The notes beneath the pieces are model-generated. The model was not told the origin of the DNA. It worked only from the letters and a program-made list of their open reading frames with translations, and ran no database searches. DNA of 8,218 nucleotides from the NCBI GenBank assembly GCA_045124505.1, contig JBGVLZ010000098.1:1-8218 (forward strand). The letters run 5' to 3'. The position numbers and the translations under genes were made by a program. This DNA comes from RGIG7213 sp045124505. GTDB lineage: Bacteria > Bacillota > Clostridia > Oscillospirales > CAG-272. Below, one piece after another: positions 1 to 7,688 of the stretch (position 1 is its first letter; the number at the start of each line of letters is the position of its first letter).

Positions 1-897
1 TGTGAAGATGATTTTGAAACGAAAACACCAACAATCGGAGCACTCATTGTTCGTGAATATAATGATGAACCTTCAAATTTCCGAAGTGTTGAGAGTTTGT
101 CTCAAACAATGAAAAAATACCATATTCCCGGTATATACGGAGTTGATACAAGACAAATTACACGCTCTATCCGTGATTTGGGAAGCCGTAAGGTGTTGAT
201 TACAGGAATCGGCACAACACTCCGGCAAGGACTTGAAATATTGAGAAATACTGAAATACCAAAAGACGCAGTTTCAAAAGTAAGCAGACCAAAAACAGGA
301 TATTTTCCTACGGAAAATAAAAAGTACCATGTTGTAGCAATAGACTGCGGTATGAAACAAAATATTCTGCGTTCTCTTCAAAACAGAGAATGCTCCGTCA
401 CGGTTGTTCCGTGGAATACGACAGTCGAGGAGATAGAAAGTTTTAGTCCCGACGGTGTGTTTATTTCAAACGGTCCCGGAGATCCTACGGATGTTCCTGA
501 AACAGTTGAAACCATTAAAAAACTGAAAGGCAGATATCCTATATTCGGAATCTGTCTTGGACATCAGATTATTGCACTTTCCTACGGAGCAAAAACATAT
601 AAACTTAAATTCGGACACCGTGGCGGCAATCATCCGGTACGAAATTTAAAAACAAATAAAATTGAAATCACTTCTCAAAATCATTCCTATGCTGTAGAAA
701 AAGACAGCATTCTGGATACCGATTTAGAGATTACACATATAAATTTACTTGACAATACGGTTGAAGGGGTTGAATGCAGAAAAGATAAGGTTTTTTCTGT
801 GCAATATCATCCCGAAAGTGCACCCGGACCGCAGGACAGCACATATTTATTTGATGAATTTATTGAACTGATGAAGGGAGAAAAAGAAAATGCCTAA
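1..897 (+). CDS. carA: Carbamoyl phosphate synthase small (glutaminase) subunit, 5' end missing
   Basis: CarA hydrolyses glutamine and passes ammonia through a tunnel to CarB for carbamoyl phosphate synthesis, feeding pyrimidines and arginine. The frame is open from base 1, so the visible 298 codons are the C-terminal part of a protein usually about 350-385 residues long; roughly 55-80 N-terminal residues lie upstream. A TTG at 97 is not the start, because homologous sequence (IGALIVREY, then PSNFRS) continues before it. Counting from base 1, the end of the N-terminal domain is followed by a class I glutamine amidotransferase domain from about residue 110. It contains SNGPGDP, the nucleophile elbow GICLGHQ (Cys185), and the rest of the triad in YHPES (His270, Glu272). 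The catalytic residues are intact. The gene overlaps carB by 8 bases, consistent with translational coupling and equal subunit supply. Any PyrR or arginine control element would be upstream and is not visible. Confidence 0.97.
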   Translation, partial: CEDDFETKTPTIGALIVREYNDEPSNFRSVESLSQTMKKYHIPGIYGVDTRQITRSIRDLGSRKVLITGIGTTLRQGLEILRNTEIPKDAVSKVSRPKTGYFPTENKKYHVVAIDCGMKQNILRSLQNRECSVTVVPWNTTVEEIESFSPDGVFISNGPGDPTDVPETVETIKKLKGRYPIFGICLGHQIIALSYGAKTYKLKFGHRGGNHPVRNLKTNKIEITSQNHSYAVEKDSILDTDLEITHINLLDNTVEGVECRKDKVFSVQYHPESAPGPQDSTYLFDEFIELMKGEKENA

Positions 898-3800
898 AAG
901 ACAAGATATAAAAAAAGTTCTCGTTATCGGTTCCGGTCCTATTGTAATCGGTCAGGCTGCAGAATTTGACTATGCAGGCACACAAGCCTGTCTTGCACTT
1001 CGTGAAGAGGGTTATGAGGTTATACTTTGCAATTCAAATCCTGCAACAATTATGACAGACACTACAGTTGCAGATAAGGTTTATATGGAGCCTCTTAATC
1101 TTGAATACATCGCAAAAATTATCAGACATGAAAGACCGGATGCAATCTTGCCGGGAATAGGCGGTCAGACGGGTCTTAATCTTGCTATGCAGCTCGAAAA
1201 GAAAGGCATATTGAAAGAATGCCGTACCGAGCTTTTAGGAACAAAGAGTGAAAGTATTGAAAGAGCCGAGGACAGAGAACTGTTCAAGGAGCTTTGTGAA
1301 AGCCTTGGAGAGCCTGTGCTTCCTTCGGATATTGCAAATTCTATGGAAGAAGGATTGAAGGTTGCAAAAGAAATAGGTTATCCCGTTGTGCTTCGACCTG
1401 CATTCACTCTCGGTGGAACAGGCGGCGGCTTTGCAGACAATGAGGAAGAGTTTTTGCAGATAATGAAAAATGCGCTTAGTCTTTCACCTGTCCATCAGGT
1501 TTTAATCGAAAAGAGTATTAAAGGCTTTAAGGAAATCGAATACGAGGTAATAAGAGATTCCAACGATACAGCAATTACTATCTGTAATATGGAAAATCTT
1601 GATCCTGTCGGTATTCATACGGGTGATTCTATTGTTGTGTGTCCTTCGCAGACACTAACAAATAAGGAATATCATATGCTTCGTGATAGCGCAATTAAAA
1701 TTATCCGTGCTCTTAAAATCGAAGGCGGCTGCAATGTTCAGTTTGCACTTGATCCAAAATCATTTCAGTATTATTTGATAGAGGTAAATCCGAGAGTATC
1801 CCGTTCATCGGCACTCGCTTCAAAGGCAAGCGGATATCCGATTGCAAGGGTATCGGCAAAAATCGGTGTGGGTATGACACTTGACGAAATCAGAATAGCG
1901 AACACACCTGCATCCTTTGAACCCACTCTTGACTATGTGGTAACAAAAATGCCGAGATTTCCTTTTGATAAATTTACCGATGCAAACAACAAGCTTGGCA
2001 CACAGATGAAGGCAACAGGCGAGGTGATGTCAATTGGCAGAACATTTGAAGAAAGTCTTTTAAAAGCGATTCGCTCATTGGAAATCGGTGTATGGCATTT
2101 GCATCACAAAAAGTTTGATGAAATATCGGTTGCAGACCTGCTCGATTACATCAAAATCGGAACTGATGACAGAATTTATGCTATAGCAGAATTACTTCGC
2201 AAAGGTATAGAAATTGATACGATTTGCAAAAACACACAGATTGACAGATTCTTCATTAGAAAGCTAAAAAACATCATTGATGAAGAAGGAGCGTTAAAAT
2301 ATTCTGTTGGGAATACAGATGAACTTATAAAAGCAAAGAAAATGGGATTTTCAGATAAGGAAATTGCAGTGTTGTGGAACAAACCTGAAAATGAAGTATT
2401 TAAAACAAGAAAAGAAGCATGCATTATGCCTGTATATAAAATGATTGACACCTGTGCATCAGAATTTGACAGCTATATTCCATACTTCTATTCAACCTAC
2501 GAGGGCGAAAATGAATCAAAGGTATCGGATAAGAAAAAGGTAATCGTGCTTGGCTCAGGACCTATCAGAATCGGTCAGGGTGTGGAATTTGACTATTCAA
2601 CAGTACATGCCGTTAAAACAATTAAGGCAGCCGGTTTCGAGGCAATTATTATAAATAACAATCCCGAAACAGTTTCAACTGATTATACAACGAGTGATAA
2701 GCTCTATTTTGAACCGCTGACACCTGAAGATGTAATGAATATTATTGAATTAGAAAATGCAGAGGGTGTAATTGTAACCCTTGGAGGGCAAACTGCGGTA
2801 AATCTTGCACAGCCATTGGTAGACCGCGGTGTAAAAATTATCGGTACAGACTGTGCAGCAATAGATAAAGCTGAGAACAGAGATGCTTTTGAAAAACTGT
2901 TAAAAGAGCTTGGTATCCCACAACCGCCCGGACGTGCAGTTACGAACATAGAAGATGGGATAAAGGCGGCGGAAGAAATTGGCTATCCCGTACTTGTAAG
3001 ACCAAGCTTTGTATTAGGCGGACGTGCTATGCAGATTGTTGCAAAAGAAGAAGCTCTTCGCCACTATCTTAAAACTGCCGTAGAAATTGACGAAGATAAG
3101 CCGGTTTTGGTTGATAAATATATCAGGGGCAAGGAGCTTGAAGTGGATGCTATATGCGATGGCAAGTCAGTATTTGTTCCGGGTATTATGGAGCTTGTTG
3201 AAAGAACTGGAGTTCACAGCGGTGACTCAATAAGTGTTTATCCCACATACAGCGTATCCAAAAAGGTCAAGGAAACAATTCTTGATTATACCGAAAAATT
3301 AGGACTTGGCATTGGTATTATCGGACTTTTCAATATTCAGTTCATTGTGGATGAAAAAGAAAATGTTTATATCATCGAAGTAAATCCGCGTTCTTCAAGA
3401 ACGGTGCCATTTCTCTCAAAATCCACAGGCTACAGCCTTGCAGATATTGCAACTTTGGTTATCCTTGGAAAAAGCCTTAAAGAGCAAGGTGTAACAGAGG
3501 TTTATCCTGACGAAAAAATGCGTCATTATGTAAAAGCACCTGCATTCTCATTTTCAAAGCTTAACGGAATGGATTCGTATCTTTCACCGGAAATGAAGTC
3601 AACAGGCGAAGCAATCGGATATGATGATAAATTTCCAAGGGCGATGTATAAAGCACTTACGGCTTCGGGAATGAAGCTTCAAAATTATGGTACTGTTGTT
3701 GTAACGCTTGCCGATGAGGATAAAGAAGAGGCCCTGCCGCTTGTTAAGCGCTTCTACGATATGGGATTCAATATCGAGGCAACAATCGGAACGGCAGAGT

Positions 3801-4069
3801 TTTTGAAAAAGCATGGCATTAAAACAAGAATACTCAGAAAGCTCTCAGAAGGAAGCACGGAGATACTTGAAGCAATTCGTGCAGGATATGTCAGCTATGT
3901 TATATGTACCCGTGCCATTCTATCGGGTGTGCACTACGAAGATGGCGTTGCAATAAGAAGAACAGCAACAGAAAATAATATCACAATGTTTACATCATTA
4001 GATACAGTAAAGGTTTTACTGGATGTTCTTGAGGAAATGACAATAGGAATATCTACAATAGACGCTTAA
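890..4069 (+). CDS. carB: Carbamoyl phosphate synthase large subunit
   Basis: CarB uses two ATP, bicarbonate and the ammonia from CarA to make carbamoyl phosphate. The 1059 residues match the usual length of about 1060-1075, with both homologous halves present. The N-terminal carboxyphosphate half has VLVIGSGPIVIGQAAEFDYAG (about 10-30), the ATP-grasp loop RPAFTLGGTGGG (169-180) and EVNPR (298-302). An oligomerisation domain follows (about 400-545). The carbamoyl phosphate half repeats the pattern with VLGSGPIRIGQGVEFDYS (553-570), RPSFVLGGR (704-712) and EVNPRSSR (830-837). The C-terminal MGS-like allosteric domain spans about 935-1059. ERTGVHSGD (771-779) keeps acidic residues equivalent, by remembered alignment, to the E. 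coli ornithine-site residues E783 and D791, so effector control is plausible. The ATG at 890 has AGGGAG at 875-880 and lies inside the end of carA. No frameshift or missing motif is seen. Confidence 0.98.
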   Translation: MPKRQDIKKVLVIGSGPIVIGQAAEFDYAGTQACLALREEGYEVILCNSNPATIMTDTTVADKVYMEPLNLEYIAKIIRHERPDAILPGIGGQTGLNLAMQLEKKGILKECRTELLGTKSESIERAEDRELFKELCESLGEPVLPSDIANSMEEGLKVAKEIGYPVVLRPAFTLGGTGGGFADNEEEFLQIMKNALSLSPVHQVLIEKSIKGFKEIEYEVIRDSNDTAITICNMENLDPVGIHTGDSIVVCPSQTLTNKEYHMLRDSAIKIIRALKIEGGCNVQFALDPKSFQYYLIEVNPRVSRSSALASKASGYPIARVSAKIGVGMTLDEIRIANTPASFEPTLDYVVTKMPRFPFDKFTDANNKLGTQMKATGEVMSIGRTFEESLLKAIRSLEIGVWHLHHKKFDEISVADLLDYIKIGTDDRIYAIAELLRKGIEIDTICKNTQIDRFFIRKLKNIIDEEGALKYSVGNTDELIKAKKMGFSDKEIAVLWNKPENEVFKTRKEACIMPVYKMIDTCASEFDSYIPYFYSTYEGENESKVSDKKKVIVLGSGPIRIGQGVEFDYSTVHAVKTIKAAGFEAIIINNNPETVSTDYTTSDKLYFEPLTPEDVMNIIELENAEGVIVTLGGQTAVNLAQPLVDRGVKIIGTDCAAIDKAENRDAFEKLLKELGIPQPPGRAVTNIEDGIKAAEEIGYPVLVRPSFVLGGRAMQIVAKEEALRHYLKTAVEIDEDKPVLVDKYIRGKELEVDAICDGKSVFVPGIMELVERTGVHSGDSISVYPTYSVSKKVKETILDYTEKLGLGIGIIGLFNIQFIVDEKENVYIIEVNPRSSRTVPFLSKSTGYSLADIATLVILGKSLKEQGVTEVYPDEKMRHYVKAPAFSFSKLNGMDSYLSPEMKSTGEAIGYDDKFPRAMYKALTASGMKLQNYGTVVVTLADEDKEEALPLVKRFYDMGFNIEATIGTAEFLKKHGIKTRILRKLSEGSTEILEAIRAGYVSYVICTRAILSGVHYEDGVAIRRTATENNITMFTSLDTVKVLLDVLEEMTIGISTIDA

Positions 4070-4083
4070 AGGAGGTATGCACA

Positions 4084-4197
4084 ATGAAAAATAAAAAGAC
4101 GGTAATTACAGTGGGTTCTGTTTTAGGTGGGACTTTTCTTGGACTGATTTGTTGTGCAGTAGTAAAATTTATCAACAGAGCAAGGAGGAACGGATAA
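4084..4197 (+). CDS. Small single-pass membrane protein, 37 aa, unknown function
   Basis: I do not recognise a family. The peptide begins MKNKKT, continues with a hydrophobic stretch rich in V, G, L, I and C (about residues 7-29, including GGTFLGLICC), and ends KFINRARRNG. It thus has a short positive N-terminus, one predicted transmembrane segment with a GSVLGG/GTFLG small-residue face and two adjacent cysteines (23-24), and a basic tail. Translation is well supported: GGAGG at 4071-4075 lies 8 bases before the ATG, just after the carB stop, and the stop overlaps the dapF start as TAATG. It sits 14 bases after carB, so it should be co-transcribed and translationally coupled to dapF. Basic residues flank both ends, so topology is unclear. 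It could be a functional membrane microprotein, or mainly a leader ORF that delivers ribosomes to dapF. Confidence 0.7.
   Translation: MKNKKTVITVGSVLGGTFLGLICCAVVKFINRARRNG
4182..4188 (+). promoter_or_regulatory. Shine-Dalgarno site that fixes the dapF start
   Basis: AAGGAGG lies 8 bases before the ATG at 4197. It sits inside the last codons of the preceding small ORF. It supports 4197 rather than an in-frame upstream ATG at 4149, because the protein from 4197 begins MHFTKMHGLGND, the usual DapF N-terminus. Confidence 0.85.
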
Positions 4198-4988
4198 TGC
4201 ACTTTACGAAAATGCACGGCCTTGGAAATGATTATTTGTATGTTTACGGCGAAGTGCCTGCAAATATTGAGGATTTGTCAATAAAGTTATCTGAACGCCA
4301 TTTTGGAGCAGGTTCGGACGGAATGATATATATTTCTCCGTCAGAAATTTCAGATTTCAAAATGCGAATATTCAATGCAGACGGCAGTGAAGCAAAAATG
4401 TGCGGTAATGGCATCCGCTGTGTCGGAAAGTATGTATATGACAAAGGCTATACAGACAAAAAGCACCTCAGAATAGAAACTCTTTCGGGCATTAAAACAC
4501 TTGATTTGAATGTTTCAAACGGCAAAGTAAAAACGGTATCTGTAGGAATGGGAAAAGCCGAGGTGTCAGAAAATCTACAGCTTGATGTAGATGGTGAAAA
4601 GGTCACCTGTACTCCTGTTTCTGTGGGCAATCCTCATGCAGTCAGTTTTGTTGCGGACATTGAAAAAGCACCGCTTTTGACGTTAGGGCCTAAAATGGAG
4701 CATCATCGTGCTTTTCCGGATGGAGTAAATGTTGAGTTTGTGGAAGTCATAGACAGGCACACTCTTAGAATGCGTGTATGGGAGCGTGGCAGTGGAGTGA
4801 CAATGGCCTGCGGAACGGGTGCCTGCGCTGTGGCTGCGGCAGCAATAAAACAAGGTTACTGCTCGTTTGATGATGAAATATCTGTTGTGTTAGACGGTGG
4901 TACTCTGAAAATAAAAATAGCGCCGGACTATTCTGTTACCATGACGGGACCGGCAGAAATGATATACGAAGGAGATGTAATAGAATGA
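4197..4988 (+). CDS. dapF: Diaminopimelate epimerase
   Basis: DapF is a cytosolic, cofactor-independent epimerase that converts LL-diaminopimelate to meso-diaminopimelate, the peptidoglycan cross-linking residue and lysine precursor. From the ATG at 4197 it has 263 residues, close to the usual 260-285. The opening MHFTKMHGLGND is the family N-terminus. Both catalytic cysteines are visible: Cys69 in ADGSEAKMCGNGIRC and Cys205 in ACGTGAC. Substrate-binding stretches VSVGNPHAV (141-149) and WERGSG (195-200) are present. The two pseudo-symmetric DapF halves are therefore complete. Its ATG overlaps the stop of the small membrane ORF (TAATG), and its TGA overlaps the dapL start (ATGA). The adjacent dapL supplies its LL-DAP substrate. 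An in-frame extension back to 4149 would add 16 residues with no family similarity and is rejected. Confidence 0.97.
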   Translation: MHFTKMHGLGNDYLYVYGEVPANIEDLSIKLSERHFGAGSDGMIYISPSEISDFKMRIFNADGSEAKMCGNGIRCVGKYVYDKGYTDKKHLRIETLSGIKTLDLNVSNGKVKTVSVGMGKAEVSENLQLDVDGEKVTCTPVSVGNPHAVSFVADIEKAPLLTLGPKMEHHRAFPDGVNVEFVEVIDRHTLRMRVWERGSGVTMACGTGACAVAAAAIKQGYCSFDDEISVVLDGGTLKIKIAPDYSVTMTGPAEMIYEGDVIE

Positions 4989-6175
4989 TTACACCAAACA
5001 CACATTACGCAGACTTAAAGGATTCATACCTTTTTTACAACATTGCACAGAAGACAAAGGCATATTTGGCAGCAAATCCCGATAAGCATCTTTATCGTAT
5101 GGGCATCGGCGATGTATCACTTCCGCTTTGCGATGCTGTAATTCGTGCACTGCATGAAGCAGTTGACGATCAGGCGAAGAAAGAAAATTTTCACGGCTAT
5201 ATGCCCGAATGCGGAGCACCGTTTCTTCGTGAAACCATCGCAAAATACTATGCCGACAGAGGAGTAACAGTATCAACCGATGAAGTGTTTGTGTCCAGCG
5301 GTGCAAGTGACGAACTTGGTGATATTCTCGATCTTTTTGACCGAGGCAGCTCTGCACTTGTAATCGAGCCTGCATATCCTGCATATGTTGATGCAAATGT
5401 TATGGCAGGCAGAAAAATAGTACATCTTGCCTCGGGAAAAGATAATGGATTTTTGCCATCACCATCCGAAGAGGTTAAGGCGGATATTTTATATATTTGT
5501 TCTCCGAACAATCCGACAGGTGCAGTGTTCAGCCGTAATCAGCTTCAGGCTTGGGTGAATTTTGCAAATGAAAATGGATCTGTAATTCTTTTTGATGCGG
5601 CTTATGAGGCGTTTATAGAAGATGAAAGTTTGCCTCACAGCATTTTTGAATTAGATGGAGCAGAAACCTGTGCAATTGAAATTTGTTCACTGTCAAAAAC
5701 AGCAGGATTTACAGGAACGCGACTTGGTTATACTGTTATTCCCAAAAAGCTTATAAGACAGAGCATGAAATTTAATGAAATGTGGGTAAGGAACCGTACC
5801 ACAAAAACCAATGGTGTATCATACATAATTCAAAAAGGCGGTGCTGCAGTATTTACACCCGAAGGGCAGAAACAAATTCACGATAATATAAAGGTTTATA
5901 AGAATAATGCAAAGGTGCTGATGAAGGCACTTGACAAACTTGGAATATGGTACTGCGGTGGTAAAAATGCTCCTTATATCTGGATGAAATGTCCGGATGG
6001 TATGGGAAGCTGGGAGTTCTTCGATTATCTCTTAAATGAGATTCAGGTTGTCGGAACTCCAGGAGAAGGATTTGGCGCTTGCGGCGAGGGATATTTCAGA
6101 TTTTCCACTTTCGGAAGTCCGGAAGATACGGTAGAAGCTGCAAATCGTTTGGTAAGTTTGCTTGGAAAGAAGTGA
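4985..6175 (+). CDS. dapL: LL-diaminopimelate aminotransferase
   Basis: DapL is a PLP-dependent class I/II aminotransferase. It makes LL-DAP directly from tetrahydrodipicolinate with glutamate as amino donor, bypassing the succinylase, acetylase and dehydrogenase routes. The 396 residues are near the family length of about 400-410. Diagnostic stretches are YRMGIGDVSLPLCDAV (37-52), FHGYMPECGAPFLRE (69-83), CSPNNPTGAV (172-181), the cofactor-contacting Asp204 in LFDAAYEAF, the Schiff-base Lys238 in CSLSKTAGFTGTRLGY, and the substrate carboxylate Arg372 in GEGYFRFSTFG. The GIGDV opening and GYFRFSTFGSPEDT end favour DapL over a generic aspartate aminotransferase. The ATG shares ATGA with the dapF stop, with AAGGAG at 4969-4974. 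Being fused translationally to dapF, it gives a two-step module from tetrahydrodipicolinate to meso-DAP. Confidence 0.95.
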   Translation: MITPNTHYADLKDSYLFYNIAQKTKAYLAANPDKHLYRMGIGDVSLPLCDAVIRALHEAVDDQAKKENFHGYMPECGAPFLRETIAKYYADRGVTVSTDEVFVSSGASDELGDILDLFDRGSSALVIEPAYPAYVDANVMAGRKIVHLASGKDNGFLPSPSEEVKADILYICSPNNPTGAVFSRNQLQAWVNFANENGSVILFDAAYEAFIEDESLPHSIFELDGAETCAIEICSLSKTAGFTGTRLGYTVIPKKLIRQSMKFNEMWVRNRTTKTNGVSYIIQKGGAAVFTPEGQKQIHDNIKVYKNNAKVLMKALDKLGIWYCGGKNAPYIWMKCPDGMGSWEFFDYLLNEIQVVGTPGEGFGACGEGYFRFSTFGSPEDTVEAANRLVSLLGKK

Positions 6176-6180
6176 TATGA

Positions 6181-6903
6181 ATGCGAGATTATAAAGCAGA
6201 ATTTGAAAATAGAGTCGAGTTCATAAAGTCTGTATTAGCTGATAGTGGTGCAAAAGGTATTGTGTACGGAAATAGCGGAGGTAAGGATTCTGCATTGGTT
6301 GGGATTCTTTGCAAAGCTGCTTGCGAAAACACTGTTGGAATTATTATGCCTTGTAGCACAAAACGAAATTATGATGAAGATGTGGTGGATGCAAAAGAGG
6401 TTGCACAGCAATACAGCATTGAAACGAGAACCGTGGATCTGACTCCTGTAAAAGAAGCAGAGATTAATGCACTTGCAGGCATAACGGAATTGAATAATTC
6501 AGCTCTAAGCAATATGGCACCTCGTATTCGCATGCTTACATTATATGCTATCGCTGCAAGTGAAAACCGACTTGTTGCAGGAACAGGAAACCGTAGTGAG
6601 GCTTATGTTGGTTATTTTACCAAGTGGGGTGACGGAGCACATGACTTTAATCCTATTGCAGATTTGACCGTAACCGAAATTTATGAATTTCTGCGTTATC
6701 TTGATGCTCCAAAGCGTATCATTGAAAAAACCCCGTCTGCTGCTTTGTTTGACGGTCAGACAGACGAGAGTGAGATGGGCGTAACCTATGCGGAATTGGA
6801 TGCTTATATCGCAGGAAATGCTGTTGACAAAGACAAAGCAGAGATTATTGATAGATTGCATAAAGTGAGTGAACATAAAAGAAAAGGAATACAGAAATTT
6901 TAG
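6181..6903 (+). CDS. nadE: NH3-dependent NAD+ synthetase
   Basis: NadE adenylates nicotinic acid adenine dinucleotide with ATP and amidates it to NAD+. At 240 residues with no N-terminal nitrilase domain, this is the short, ammonia-using form. The PP-loop is NSGGKDSALVG (31-41), with Lys where many NadE proteins have Ile or Val. Further family blocks are APRIRMLTLYAIA (113-125), GTGNRSEAYVGYFTKWGDGAHDFNPIADL (134-162) and PSAALFDGQTDESEMGVTYAELD (185-207), which include the ATP, deamido-NAD and metal-site residues. The gene begins 5 bases after dapL. Only a weak GGAAAG (6164-6169) precedes the ATG, so translation may depend on ribosomes finishing dapL. No clear intrinsic terminator follows, so transcripts may read on into the recombinase remnant. 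Confidence 0.95.
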   Translation: MRDYKAEFENRVEFIKSVLADSGAKGIVYGNSGGKDSALVGILCKAACENTVGIIMPCSTKRNYDEDVVDAKEVAQQYSIETRTVDLTPVKEAEINALAGITELNNSALSNMAPRIRMLTLYAIAASENRLVAGTGNRSEAYVGYFTKWGDGAHDFNPIADLTVTEIYEFLRYLDAPKRIIEKTPSAALFDGQTDESEMGVTYAELDAYIAGNAVDKDKAEIIDRLHKVSEHKRKGIQKF

Positions 6904-6927
6904 ATTGTTTTGATATAAGATCTAACT

Positions 6928-7007
6928 GTATTTTCCGAGTAAAAAATACGTGTTATATAATGTAAGTTATGTTGTACTTTGACCTTCTAAATCGTGTAAT
7001 ATAATAT
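6928..7007 (+). promoter_or_regulatory. Promoter region with two candidate -10 elements
   Basis: This intergenic stretch holds two sigma-A-like candidates before the recombinase remnant. The stronger has TTGACC at 6979-6984 with a -10 either at TATAAT 7000-7005 (15-base spacer) or at TAATAT 7002-7007 (17-base spacer). The other has TATAAT at 6956-6961 with only a poor -35 (TTCCGA, 6933-6938, 17-base spacer). A start near 7012-7016 would leave a leader of about 25-30 bases before AGGAGG at 7027-7032. Confidence 0.5.
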
Positions 7008-7010
7008 GAG
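6949..7010 (+). repeat. Imperfect direct repeat, 18 bp, 44-bp period
   Basis: CGTGTTATATAATGTAAG at 6949-6966 and CGTGTAATATAATATGAG at 6993-7010 match at 15 of 18 positions. Each contains a TATAAT. The matching CGTGT preceding each -10 makes this more than chance A/T similarity, though the low complexity weakens it. It could be a duplicated promoter core or a pair of regulator sites. Confidence 0.45.
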
Positions 7011-7040
7011 AGTGTTACATAATTTTAGGAGGTCTTTTTT

Positions 7041-7583
7041 ATGAACGAGTTTGAAAAATATCTGAAATATGAAAATGTTTCACCGAACACAGGAGATACA
7101 TATTTGATTGCAGACCGGCAATATCATAAATGGTATCTTGAGTCTTTCGGTGAGGAATTTACAAAACTCTATCGGCAGAACGTGCTGGAGTTCATTTCAT
7201 ACCTGAAGAATATCCGTAATTTGAAGTATGAATCTATCAATGTTAAAATTGCTGCTCTGGTAATATATAATTCGTTCCTCTCTTCTGTTGATCCTGAGCG
7301 GGACCGTGTGGTGGACAAGCATGACTATCTATCTGTCCAGACTCAGTTTGCAAGTCCGAGTACAGCAACAGAAAAAGATGTGGATGAATTCAGATAACGT
7401 GTGATCTTCGGGAATGGTGTCCGTGATCTCGCCATTGCAACTCTCATTTGTTATTCAGGTCTTAGAATATCTGAAATAGTTAATTTGAAATTGATGGATA
7501 TATTCTTTGATAGTCGTGAAATCAAAGTTGTCGGACCTGGAGAGTCGGGAAATACAAATCTCATTAAGATTGAAAAAATCTAA
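7041..7583 (+). pseudogene. Tyrosine recombinase/phage-type integrase remnant, interrupted and truncated
   Basis: Tyrosine recombinases cut and rejoin DNA to integrate or excise elements. The first 118 codons (7041-7397) resemble the SAM-like core-binding domain: KYLKYENVSPNTGDTYLIADRQYHKWYLE, then REEF-like helices and the usual NVKIAAL-type segment. An in-frame TAA at 7395-7397, possibly from a CAA glutamine codon, stops this part. The same frame resumes immediately with VIFGNGVRDLAIATLICYSGLRISEIVNLKLMDIFF, which is the start of the catalytic domain with its first catalytic Arg in GLRISE. After EIKVVG the similarity fades and a second stop falls at 7581-7583. The later catalytic Lys, HxxR, His/Trp and Tyr are absent, so it cannot recombine DNA. 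AGGAGG at 7027-7032 lies 8 bases before the ATG, so the 118-residue N-terminal fragment could still be made. Confidence 0.85.
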
Positions 7584-7630
7584 TTGTGAGATATGATTTT
7601 TATAAAATTTAAAAAAATGTAAAAAAACTA

Positions 7631-7659
7631 TTGACAAATCAAAAACAGAGTAGTATAAT
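7631..7659 (+). promoter_or_regulatory. Consensus sigma-A promoter of the T-box transcript
   Basis: TTGACA at 7631-7636 and TATAAT at 7654-7659 are both exact consensus, separated by the optimal 17 bases. The A/T-rich stretch at about 7598-7629, with runs of A, resembles an UP element. The start should fall near 7665-7668, about 20 bases before Stem I of the T-box. Such a strong promoter fits a gene whose expression is set by downstream termination. Confidence 0.93.
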
Positions 7660-7688
7660 TCAAAACAAAATTTGAATATCACAAAAAA

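Noticed and set aside
97..99. TTG at 97 as the carA start
   Set aside because: The frame is open to base 1 and encodes CarA-like residues upstream, so the gene simply enters from the left edge.
4077..4094. ATG at 4077 as an alternative start for the small ORF
   Set aside because: It is in a different frame, only one base from GGAGG, and reaches a stop after five codons.
4149..4196. Upstream in-frame extension of dapF starting at ATG 4149
   Set aside because: It lies inside the small membrane ORF, lacks its own Shine-Dalgarno site, and adds residues without DapF similarity. The start at 4197 has AAGGAGG and the family N-terminus.
4989..5396. Minus-strand 135-codon open frame inside dapL, and similar frames within carB, dapF and nadE
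   Set aside because: They are antisense shadows of strongly conserved genes, with compositions unlike real proteins and no independent start signals.
6928..6949. GTATTTT...AAAATAC inverted repeat as the nadE terminator
   Set aside because: The 7-bp stem is nearly all A/T and no T run follows, so it is not a convincing intrinsic terminator.
7401..7583. Separate small gene starting at GTG 7401
   Set aside because: It continues the recombinase frame directly after the TAA at 7395-7397 and carries the GLRISE catalytic-domain motif. It is the second part of one broken gene.
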